From JAZQNF01 sp045641505 (GTDB lineage: Bacteria > Bacillota > Clostridia > Lachnospirales > Bianqueaceae), in NCBI GenBank assembly GCA_045641505.1, contig JAZUHB010000096.1, positions 1-8,629 of the forward strand: a stretch of 8,629 bases of DNA, given 5' to 3'. Shown here in pieces: positions 1 to 6,507 of this stretch. The translations under genes and the position numbers were made by a program. Each line of letters opens with the position of its first letter. Position 1 is the stretch's first letter. The notes under the pieces are model-generated. The model searched no databases, was not told where the DNA came from, and saw nothing but the letters and a program-made list of their open reading frames with translations.

Positions 1-23
1 ACAACTCGGGGGAAAAAACGGAG

Positions 24-38
24 TTTGTCGTAAATTTT
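24..38 (+). repeat. Partial copy of the TTTGTCGTAAA palindromic repeat
   Basis: The 15-mer TTTGTCGTAAATTTT is identical to positions 212-226, which form the right end of a complete 40-nt copy. The bases before it (AA-rich with CGG blocks) loosely resemble the inside of the complete copies. This is probably the right half of a third, more degenerate copy whose left end lies outside the window. Confidence 0.55.
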
Positions 39-79
39 ACCTGTCTCAACGGCTTTGGACGCGTCGTTGGCAAGCCAGG

Positions 80-100
80 TTCTGTCCCCGCTGCACATTT
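80..100 (-). repeat. 21-bp interspersed repeat, inverted copy
   Basis: Read on the minus strand this is AAATGTGCAG followed by CGGGGACAGAA. It matches 305-325 at 19 of 21 positions and 273-293 nearly as well, but in the opposite orientation. Together with those copies it brackets the segment that carries the palindromic repeats. The repeat class is not identified. Confidence 0.6.
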
Positions 101-120
101 GCCTGAAATGATGCATCCAA

Positions 121-160
121 TTTACGACATAATCGGAAGAATCGGCTCTTTTGTCGTAAA
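121..160 (+). repeat. 40-nt palindromic repeat, copy A
   Basis: The ends TTTACGACA (121-129) and TGTCGTAAA (152-160) are perfect 9-bp inverted arms. The interior contains AATCGG twice at a 9-nt period (131 and 140). It aligns without gaps to 183-222, with 31 of 40 positions identical, and copy starts are 62 nt apart. This architecture resembles REP-like small palindromic elements. No transposase is visible nearby. Confidence 0.7.
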
Positions 161-182
161 CCCCCAAAAACGGGCGCGGCCC

Positions 183-222
183 TTTACGTCAAAATCAGCA
201 TAATCAGCCGATTTGTCGTAAA
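183..222 (+). repeat. 40-nt palindromic repeat, copy B
   Basis: Same length and design as copy A. TTTACG (183-188) pairs with CGTAAA (217-222), and after one mismatch CAAA pairs with TTTG. The interior contains AATCAG twice at a 9-nt period (193 and 202), matching the AATCGG pair of copy A. The stem is less perfect than in copy A, as expected of diverged members of one family. Confidence 0.65.
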
Positions 223-272
223 TTTTCTGTTTTGACCTCAAAAAATGAGACGAAGCCGGGATAAATGCGCCG

Positions 273-293
273 AAATGTGCAGGAGGGACAGAA
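273..293 (+). repeat. 21-bp interspersed repeat, direct copy 1
   Basis: AAATGTGCAG followed by GAGGGACAGAA, preceded by GCGCCG. The next copy begins 32 nt downstream with a similar GCGCCC lead-in, so the two form a short tandem unit. The copy at 80-100 lies on the opposite strand. Confidence 0.6.
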
Positions 294-304
294 CTCCGGC
301 GCCC

Positions 305-325
305 GAATGTGCGGCGGGGACAGAA
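305..325 (+). repeat. 21-bp interspersed repeat, direct copy 2
   Basis: GAATGTGCGG followed by CGGGGACAGAA; 19 of 21 bases match the reverse complement of 80-100. With that inverted copy it makes a pair of roughly 21-bp terminal inverted repeats around a segment of about 246 bp, a size and shape compatible with a MITE-like element. That reading is inference. Confidence 0.6.
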
Positions 326-370
326 ATGCAGGACAAAACGCAGGCCGCCCAAAGCCGCTGCGGCTCAAAA

Positions 371-392
371 GTGCGCATGCGCGCCGGCGCAC
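371..392. repeat. Overlapping GC palindromes upstream of operon promoter
   Basis: GCGCATGCGC (373-382) and GCGCCGGCGC (381-390) are perfect 10-bp palindromes sharing two bases, and GTGCGC/GCGCAC (371-376/387-392) flank the pair. They lie about 70 bp before the -35 box. They could be a regulator site or simply GC-rich sequence; nothing here decides. Confidence 0.35.
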
Positions 393-459
393 GAAAAGCA
401 ACGCATCTGACATGGCAAGGCCGAGCCTCCGTTCCACCCCGAAAACGAAGAAATCCCCC

Positions 460-489
460 TTGAACATAGACGCCGCGCCGTGATATAAT
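460..489 (+). promoter_or_regulatory. Strong extended -10 promoter of the rhamnose operon
   Basis: TTGAAC (460-465) and a perfect TATAAT (484-489) are separated by 18 nt. A TG one base before the -10 box (481-482) makes it an extended -10. Transcription would start near 496, leaving a leader of about 30 nt before the ATG at 525. No regulator gene adjoins the promoter, so the source of rhamnose control cannot be seen. Confidence 0.8.
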
Positions 490-524
490 CCATCTGATAA
501 ACCATGCTTGTGAGGTATTTCAAC

Positions 525-3191
525 ATGAATACACATATTATGCCGTTCCTCTGGGTGCACGGAGAAGAGAAGACCGTCTACCGGGAAATGATCGGCGCGA
601 TCTACGACGCGAACATCCGCGCCTTCTGCGTGGAGGCCCGTCCGCATGAGAACTTCTGCAAGGAGCAGTGGTGGCATGACATGGACGTCATCCTCGACGA
701 GGCGGAGCGCCGCGGCATGAAGGTGTGGATCCTGGACGACAAGCACTTCCCCACCGGCTACGCCAACGGCGGCCTGGAGAACGCGCTGCTCTCCCAGCAC
801 CGGCGGAACGTGTTCCATACCACCGTCCCCGCGCCCACCGGCAAGGTGCTGAAGCTGCGTCTCGGCAAGTATACCCACCCCCACTTCGACTACGGCAAGA
901 TCCAGGACTATATCATGCGCTCGACCTCCGGGAGCTTCGCGAAGAAGATCGGCGCGGATGAACTGGTCTCCGTGAGCGCCATCGGCTTCCTGCCCTCCGG
1001 CCAGAAAAAGATCCTCAATCTGTCCTCCTACGTGCTGGAGGACGTGCTCTGCTGGACCGCGCCCGAGGGCCGCTGGACCGTCGAGATCTGCGCGTCCTCC
1101 CTGGACACCGGCACCCACCGCAGCTACATCAACATGATGAACAAGGCCGCCTGCCGCATCCAGATCGACCAGGTCTACGAGCCTCATTACGAGCATTACA
1201 GGGATAAGTTCGGCACCGTCATCGCCGGCTTCTTCAGCGACGAGCCGGAGCTCGGCAACGGCAGCTACCTCTTCCACGGCAACGTCCTCGGCACCGAGCA
1301 GGACCTGCCCTACAGCGACGAGCTGGAGGAGAAGATGGAGGAGCGTCTCGGCGCCGGCTGGAAATCGAGACTGCCGCTGCTCTGGCGCAACGACTACGAC
1401 GAGGCGGAGACCGCGCACTTCCGCTATGCCTACATGGACGAGGTCACCCGGCTGGTCGAGGAGGATTTCTCCCGCCAGATCGGCAGCTGGTGCCGTGAGC
1501 GCGGCGTCGAGTACATCGGCCACGTCATCGAGGACGAGAACCAGCACGCCCGCACCGCCACCAGCCTCGGCCACTATTTCCGCGGCCTCAAGTGGCAGAC
1601 CATGGCCGGCATCGACGACATCGGCGGCCAGGTCTACCCCCAGGGCGAGGATTTCCGCCTGAAGAGCGGCTTCGGCGATTTCGAGAACGACGGCGAGTTC
1701 TACCACTACGCGCTCGGCAAGCTGGGCGCCTCGCTGGCCGCGCTGAACCCCAACATGAAGGGCCGCGCGATGTGCGAGGTCTTCGGCAACTACGGCTGGG
1801 GCGAGGGCGTCCGGCTGGAGAAATACCTGGTCGACCATTTCATGGTGCGGGGCATCAACCACTTCGTTCCCCACGCCTTCACCTGCAAGAGCTTCCCGGA
1901 TCCCGACTGCCCGCCTCATTTCTACGCGCACGGCCACAATCCCCAGTACCGCCACTTCGGTCAGCTGATGGCCTACACCGAGCGGGTCTGCGGGATGATC
2001 TCCGGCGGCAAGGCGGAGACCCCCGTCGGCATCCTCTATCACGGCGAGGCCGAGTGGGCCGGCAAGTGCATGCTGATGCAGAAGCCTGCCCGCGTGCTCT
2101 GGGACAATCAGACCGACTACCTCTTCGTCCCCGCGGACGTGTTCGAGGAGCCGGACTTCTATAAGACGAAGCTCGGCAAAAAGCTGACCGTGAACGGTCA
2201 TGCCTTCGAGCTCCTCGTGATCCCCTACGCGCAGTTCATCCCGCAGCATCTGGCCGACGGCATCGCGAAGCTGCTCGCGGCCGGCGCCCGGGTCTGCTTC
2301 ATCGACGCGCTGCCCGAGGGCATCTGCGACAGCGAAGAGGCGAAGCTCGCGCTGCCGAAGGCCGTGGCGGCCTGCCCCGTGGTCAAGCTGGCGGATCTCG
2401 CCGGCGCCGCGGAGGACCTCCGCCTGGTCCGCGTCACGCCCGCGAGCGACCGTCTCCGCGTGATGCACTACGAAGGCAAGCAGGATTTCTACTACCTCTT
2501 CAACGAGGCCGCGGAGCCCTTCGAGGGCACCGTCAAGCTGCCGGTCCGCAACGATTTCTACGCGTACGATCCCTGGCTCGACCGGGCGGAGCAGCTCGAG
2601 TTCGAGAACGGCGAGGTCGTGGTCCGGCTCGATCCCTCCGAGAGCCTCTTTCTGATCCACGGCGACTGCCCCGAGGCGGTCCAGTCCGACCGGCAGAAGC
2701 TTCAGAGCGCGAAGAACTTCGGCGTGAAGCTGCCCGTCACCGAGATGAAGCTCCGCAAGGCGGCCGCGGCGGAATATCCCGCCTTCGGCCCCGCGGCGAA
2801 GATCACCGCGAAGAACGGCGTCTTCCCCTCCTTCGCGGCCCTCGACAAGGCGAACGCCGGCTTCTCCGGCTTCCTGCAGTACACGACCGAATTCGCCTAT
2901 GACGGCGAGAGCACGGTCAGCCTCGAGATCACGGACGCCCGCGAAGGCGTCGAGGTCTTCGTGAACGGCCGCTCCGCCGGCATTCAGGTGATCCCCTCCT
3001 TCCGCTACGACCTGACGCCGTATCTCCGCAAGGGCGCCAACGAGCTGGTGATCGAGGTCGCCACTACCCTCGAAAACGCGCTGGGACGCGGCCTCAGGAT
3101 GGCCGCCGATCCCTATCCCGCGGCTCTTCCCCTCACAGGTATCACGGGTGAGGTCAATCTATATTTCACACAAGAAGAAACGGAGGACTGA
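525..3191 (+). CDS. Cytosolic GH106-like glycoside hydrolase, putative alpha-L-rhamnosidase
   Basis: Predicted 888-residue glycoside hydrolase that probably releases L-rhamnose from imported rhamnosides. The N-terminal part (about 1-450) looks like a TIM barrel with family-typical acidic blocks: FFSDEPE (236-242), VIEDENQ (334-340) and CEVFG (417-421). Candidate catalytic residues are E240, E336 or E338, and E418. A Rossmann/flavodoxin-like domain follows (about 498-620, opening PVGILYHG). The C-terminus (about 780-880) is a GH2-type sugar-binding beta-sandwich with VEVFVNGRSAG and the FRYDLTPYLRKG ANELVIEV pattern. There is no signal peptide or membrane segment, so it acts in the cytosol. 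I chose ATG 525 because GTGAGG (510-515) lies 9 nt before it; an in-frame ATG at 504 is only about 7 nt from the predicted transcription start and has no ribosome site. The family call rests on recognised pattern and rhaA linkage; a related uncharacterised glycosidase is possible. Confidence 0.8.
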   Translation: MNTHIMPFLWVHGEEKTVYREMIGAIYDANIRAFCVEARPHENFCKEQWWHDMDVILDEAERRGMKVWILDDKHFPTGYANGGLENALLSQHRRNVFHTTVPAPTGKVLKLRLGKYTHPHFDYGKIQDYIMRSTSGSFAKKIGADELVSVSAIGFLPSGQKKILNLSSYVLEDVLCWTAPEGRWTVEICASSLDTGTHRSYINMMNKAACRIQIDQVYEPHYEHYRDKFGTVIAGFFSDEPELGNGSYLFHGNVLGTEQDLPYSDELEEKMEERLGAGWKSRLPLLWRNDYDEAETAHFRYAYMDEVTRLVEEDFSRQIGSWCRERGVEYIGHVIEDENQHARTATSLGHYFRGLKWQTMAGIDDIGGQVYPQGEDFRLKSGFGDFENDGEFYHYALGKLGASLAALNPNMKGRAMCEVFGNYGWGEGVRLEKYLVDHFMVRGINHFVPHAFTCKSFPDPDCPPHFYAHGHNPQYRHFGQLMAYTERVCGMISGGKAETPVGILYHGEAEWAGKCMLMQKPARVLWDNQTDYLFVPADVFEEPDFYKTKLGKKLTVNGHAFELLVIPYAQFIPQHLADGIAKLLAAGARVCFIDALPEGICDSEEAKLALPKAVAACPVVKLADLAGAAEDLRLVRVTPASDRLRVMHYEGKQDFYYLFNEAAEPFEGTVKLPVRNDFYAYDPWLDRAEQLEFENGEVVVRLDPSESLFLIHGDCPEAVQSDRQKLQSAKNFGVKLPVTEMKLRKAAAAEYPAFGPAAKITAKNGVFPSFAALDKANAGFSGFLQYTTEFAYDGESTVSLEITDAREGVEVFVNGRSAGIQVIPSFRYDLTPYLRKGANELVIEVATTLENALGRGLRMAADPYPAALPLTGITGEVNLYFTQEETED

Positions 3192-3194
3192 ACC

Positions 3195-4442
3195 ATGACC
3201 CGATATCAGAGCGCGAAAGAAATCTACGCCTGCTACGGCATCGACACCGACGCGGCCATCGCCGCCGCGCTGGCCAAGCCCATCTCCCTGCACTGCTGGC
3301 AGGGCGATGACGTCGTCGGCTTCGACAACCCCGCCGGCGGCGCCGGCAACGGCATCCAGACCACGGGCAACTACCCCGGCCGCGCCCGCAGCTTTGAGGA
3401 GCTGAAGGCCGACTTCCTGGAGGCCGCCTCCCTGATCCCCGGCAGGAAGCGCATCAACCTGCACGCCTGCTACGCGGTCTTCGCGGAGGGCGAGTGGGCC
3501 GACCGCGACAAGCTGGAGTACAAGCACTTCGCCCCCTGGGTGGAGTTCGCGAAGGAGAACGGCTTCGGCATCGACTTCAACCCCACCGTCTTCTCTCATC
3601 CGATGATGAAGGACGGCCTCTCCCTGTCCTCTCCCGACCCCGAGGTGCGCCGCTTCTGGACCGATCATTGCATCGCCTGCCGCCGCATCGCCGAGCGCAT
3701 CGGTGAGGAGCTGGGCGACGTCGTGCTGAACAACGTCTGGATCCCCGACGGCTACAAGGATGTGCCCGCCGACCGTCTCGGCCCGAGACTGCGCCCCAAG
3801 GCCTGCCTGGACGAGATCTTCGCGGAGAAGTGCCCCCACGTCATCGACAGCGTGGAGAGCAAGGTCTTCGCCATCGGCGTCGAGAGCTACACCACCGGCT
3901 CCAACGAGTTCTACCTGAGCTACGCCGGCACCCATCCCGGCGTCTACAACCTGCTCGACACCGGTCACTATCATCCCACCGAGGTGGTCAGCGACAAGAT
4001 CCCCGCGCTGCTGGCGTTCTTCGACAAGATCCCGCTGCACATCTCCCGCGGCGTCCGCTGGGACAGCGACCACGTGGTGGCCTTCGACGACGAGCTGAAG
4101 GAAATCATGAAGGAGATCGTCCGCAATGACGCGATGGACCGCGTGCTGATCGGCCTCGACTTCTTCGACGCCTCCATCAACCGCATCGCCGCCTGGGTCA
4201 TCGGTGCCCGCAACGCCCGCAAGGCGCTGCTCTGGGCGCTGCTGCAGCCCAACGACGAGCTCCGCGCCCTGCAGGACGAGGGCGATTTCACCCAGCGTCT
4301 GATGCTGATGGAGGAGGCCAAGACCCTGCCCTTCACCGACATCTGGAACGAGCTCTGCGAGCGCGAGGACATGCCCGGCAACGAGGAGTGGTTCGCGGAG
4401 GTCGCGGAGTACGAGAACGAGGTCCTTTCGGCCCGCAAATAA
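3195..4442 (+). CDS. rhaA: L-rhamnose isomerase
   Basis: 415-residue enzyme (EC 5.3.1.14) interconverting L-rhamnose and L-rhamnulose, the first step after rhamnose release; cytosolic and metal-dependent. The length is close to the 419 residues of E. coli RhaA. The metal and catalytic set of the family is complete: E221 and K223 in VESK, D255 and H258 in LLDTGHYHPTE, H282 in PLHISRG, D290 and D292 in RWDSDH, and D322 in GLDFFDASINR. From D255 to D322 these positions are offset by a constant 12 residues from my recollection of the E. coli numbering. The start is supported by GGAGG (3182-3186), 8 nt upstream and inside the last codons of the hydrolase gene. The 3-nt gap between the genes suggests translational coupling. 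Confidence 0.97.
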   Translation: MTRYQSAKEIYACYGIDTDAAIAAALAKPISLHCWQGDDVVGFDNPAGGAGNGIQTTGNYPGRARSFEELKADFLEAASLIPGRKRINLHACYAVFAEGEWADRDKLEYKHFAPWVEFAKENGFGIDFNPTVFSHPMMKDGLSLSSPDPEVRRFWTDHCIACRRIAERIGEELGDVVLNNVWIPDGYKDVPADRLGPRLRPKACLDEIFAEKCPHVIDSVESKVFAIGVESYTTGSNEFYLSYAGTHPGVYNLLDTGHYHPTEVVSDKIPALLAFFDKIPLHISRGVRWDSDHVVAFDDELKEIMKEIVRNDAMDRVLIGLDFFDASINRIAAWVIGARNARKALLWALLQPNDELRALQDEGDFTQRLMLMEEAKTLPFTDIWNELCEREDMPGNEEWFAEVAEYENEVLSARK

Positions 4443-4451
4443 AATATCACG

Positions 4452-4489
4452 CAGACGAGGCTTCCCGTTTTCCGGGGAAGTCTTGTCTG
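4452..4489 (+). promoter_or_regulatory. 15-bp intergenic hairpin before the aldolase gene
   Basis: Arms 4452-4466 and 4475-4489 pair over 15 bp (13 Watson-Crick and two G-U) around an 8-nt loop. The 3' arm is followed by only GTTT and then the ribosome binding site AAGGAG (4494-4499). The stem is strong but the T-tract is too short for an efficient intrinsic terminator. It may be a partial attenuator, an RNA processing or stability element that sets rhaA above the aldolase, or a structure that tunes initiation. Confidence 0.6.
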
Positions 4490-4508
4490 GTTTAAGGAGA
4501 AGATGAAA

Positions 4509-6497
4509 ATGGATATTCAGGAAGGTCTTTCCGTATTGGTCGGTTTTTCCCGTAAGTACGGCGCCGACGCGGCCTACGTGCTGGCCGGCGGCGGCAACAC
4601 CTCCTTCAAGACGGAGGAGTACCTCTTCGTAAAGGGCTCCGGCTCGGCGCTCGCCACCATCCGCCCCGAGCAGTTCGTGAAGATGGACCGGAAGGCCCTC
4701 GCGGCGATGTGGGAGAAGACCTACCCCGCCGACGAGAAGGAGCGCGAGGCGGCTGTCCTCGCCGACATGATGGACGCCCGCGCCCGCGGCGAGGAGGCGA
4801 AGCGCCCCAGCGTCGAGACCCTGCTCCACGACCTGCTGCCCCAGCAGTTCGTCCTGCACGTGCATCCCGCCCTGGTGAACGGTCTCACCTGCTCGCAGGA
4901 CGGCGAGAAGCTCTGCGCGGAGCTTTTTGCGGACGCGATCTGGGTCCCCTCCACCCGTCCCGGCTACGTGCTCGCTTCCTACTGCCGCGAGAAGGTCGAG
5001 GCCTATAAGAAGGCGAACGGCAAGGCTCCCGCGGTGATCTTCCTGGAGAACCACGGCATCTTCTTCGGCGCGGACAGCGCGGCGGAGCTCGATTCGACCG
5101 TCGCCCGCGTGATGGACACTCTCTCTGCCCGCGTCGGCGGCCGCGTGCCCGATTTCACGCCCGCCGAGACCGACCGGATCCGCGCGTCCCGCTTCGCGCC
5201 CGCGATCCGCATGCTTTACGCGCCCGGCGAGCTCTCCTCCGTCGTCTACACGGCGGACGTCCAGACGCTCGAATTCGCGGCGAGCCGCGAGGCCTTCGCG
5301 CCCCTTTACAAGAGCTATTCCCCCGACCATATCGTCTACTGCAAGGCCTACGCCCTCTTCATCGAGGATCACGGCGACGACGAGGAGATCTACGCCGCGC
5401 TGGAAGCGGGCTTCCGGGAATTCAATGAGAAGCTCGGCTACAGCCCCCGCGTGATCTTCATCCAGGGCCTCGGCATGTATACGGTCGGAAGCACCCTGAA
5501 GAACGCCCGCACCGCCGCGGAGGTCTTCAAGGACATGATGAAGATCTGCGTCTACGCCGAGAGCTTCGGCGGCTTCAAGCCCATGAGCGACGAGCTGGTG
5601 GAGTTCATCACCAACTGGGAGGTGGAGTCCTACCGCTCCAAGGTCTCGCTGGGCACCGCCGGCGCCAAGCGGCTGGCTGAGAAGATCGCCGTCGTGACCG
5701 GCTCCGCCCAGGGCTTCGGCCGCGGCATCGCCGAGGAGCTGGCCCGCCAGGGCGCCTACCTCGTGATCGCCGACATCCCCAAGCAGGAGGAGGTCGCCGC
5801 GGGCGTCGTCGCCGGCATCTGCGAGGAGAACGGCGCGGGCCGCGCGAGCTTCTGCGCGGTGGACGTCTCCAACGAGGAGCTGGTCGAGAAGCTGCTGGCC
5901 GAGACCGTGCTCACCTACGGCGGCATCGACCTCTTCGTCTCGAACGCCGGCATCGCCATCGCGGGCAATCTCGAGGAAATGACCAAGCAGCGCTTCGAGC
6001 TCGTCACCTCCATCAACTACACCGGCTTCTACCTCTGCGCGAAGTACGCGAGCCGCTATATGAAGATCCAGAACCGCTTCGCCCCCGACTATATGGCGGA
6101 CATCGTCACCGTGAACTCCAAGAGCGGCCTCGAGGGCAGCAAGAACAACTTCGCCTACGCCGGGTCCAAGTTCGGCGGCCTGGGCCTGACCCAGTCCTTC
6201 GCGCTGGAGCTGATCCCCTACAACATCAAGGTGAACGCCGTCTGCCCCGGCAACTACCTGGACGGCCCGCTGTGGAGCGACCCCGAGAAGGGTCTCTTCG
6301 TGCAGTACCTGAAGGCCGGCAAGGTGTCCGGCGCGAAGACCGTCGAGGACGTGCGCGCCTACTACATGAGCAAGACCCCGATCAAGCGCGGCTGCCTGCC
6401 CCTGGACGTGGCCCGCGCCATCAGCTACATCGTCGAGCAGCAGTATGAGACCGGCCAGGCGGTGCCCGTCACCGGCGGCCAGGTCATGCTGAACTAA
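4509..6497 (+). CDS. Bifunctional class II aldolase / short-chain dehydrogenase (RhaEW-type)
   Basis: Predicted to cleave L-rhamnulose-1-phosphate into dihydroxyacetone phosphate and L-lactaldehyde, then to oxidise or reduce the lactaldehyde. Residues count from ATG 4509 (662 aa). The N-terminal class II aldolase domain (about 1-370) has the phosphate-binding GGGNTS (27-32) and KGSGS (42-46), a likely catalytic E103, and zinc ligands H117, H119 (LHVHP) and H182 (ENHG). The SDR domain (about 388-662) has TGSAQGFG (397-404), D422 at the end of strand 2 favouring NAD over NADP, NAG (479-481), N503, S537, Y550 and K554: a complete catalytic tetrad. ATG 4503 is an alternative start, but AAGGAG would be only 3 nt away; 4509 gives 9 nt. 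The fusion matches the RhaEW arrangement known in Bacillus and Chloroflexus, though the N-terminal sequence looks like a distinct subfamily. The substrate is inferred from its place directly after rhaA. Confidence 0.88.
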   Translation: MDIQEGLSVLVGFSRKYGADAAYVLAGGGNTSFKTEEYLFVKGSGSALATIRPEQFVKMDRKALAAMWEKTYPADEKEREAAVLADMMDARARGEEAKRPSVETLLHDLLPQQFVLHVHPALVNGLTCSQDGEKLCAELFADAIWVPSTRPGYVLASYCREKVEAYKKANGKAPAVIFLENHGIFFGADSAAELDSTVARVMDTLSARVGGRVPDFTPAETDRIRASRFAPAIRMLYAPGELSSVVYTADVQTLEFAASREAFAPLYKSYSPDHIVYCKAYALFIEDHGDDEEIYAALEAGFREFNEKLGYSPRVIFIQGLGMYTVGSTLKNARTAAEVFKDMMKICVYAESFGGFKPMSDELVEFITNWEVESYRSKVSLGTAGAKRLAEKIAVVTGSAQGFGRGIAEELARQGAYLVIADIPKQEEVAAGVVAGICEENGAGRASFCAVDVSNEELVEKLLAETVLTYGGIDLFVSNAGIAIAGNLEEMTKQRFELVTSINYTGFYLCAKYASRYMKIQNRFAPDYMADIVTVNSKSGLEGSKNNFAYAGSKFGGLGLTQSFALELIPYNIKVNAVCPGNYLDGPLWSDPEKGLFVQYLKAGKVSGAKTVEDVRAYYMSKTPIKRGCLPLDVARAISYIVEQQYETGQAVPVTGGQVMLN

Positions 6498-6507
6498 AGG
6501 AGCGCCC

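Larger units (their letters stand above)
1..459. other. Gene-free, repeat-rich leader upstream of the rhamnose operon
   Basis: I find no convincing coding region here. The short open frames lack ribosome binding sites and run through inverted and direct repeats. The stretch holds two repeat families, listed separately: a 40-nt palindromic element with TTTACG/CGTAAA ends, and a 21-bp motif related to AAATGTGCAG..GGACAGAA. Two overlapping GC palindromes follow. Base composition is clearly more AT-rich and patchy than in the operon that follows. The promoter of the operon begins at 460. Confidence 0.7.

Noticed and set aside
24..226. CRISPR array
   Set aside because: Copies are palindromic, diverged, irregularly spaced and mixed in orientation, with no uniform spacers and no cas genes.
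245..483. Two overlapping + strand open frames of 72 codons each
   Set aside because: They run through the 21-bp repeats and GC palindromes, have no ribosome binding site and overlap each other and the promoter.
504..524. Upstream ATG as start of the hydrolase
   Set aside because: It lies about 7 nt from the predicted transcription start and lacks a ribosome site; the GTGAGG box falls inside this extension and serves ATG 525.
204..2660. 818-codon open frame on the minus strand
   Set aside because: In-register antisense of the glycoside hydrolase; biased composition, and it runs through the operon promoter and the repeat region.
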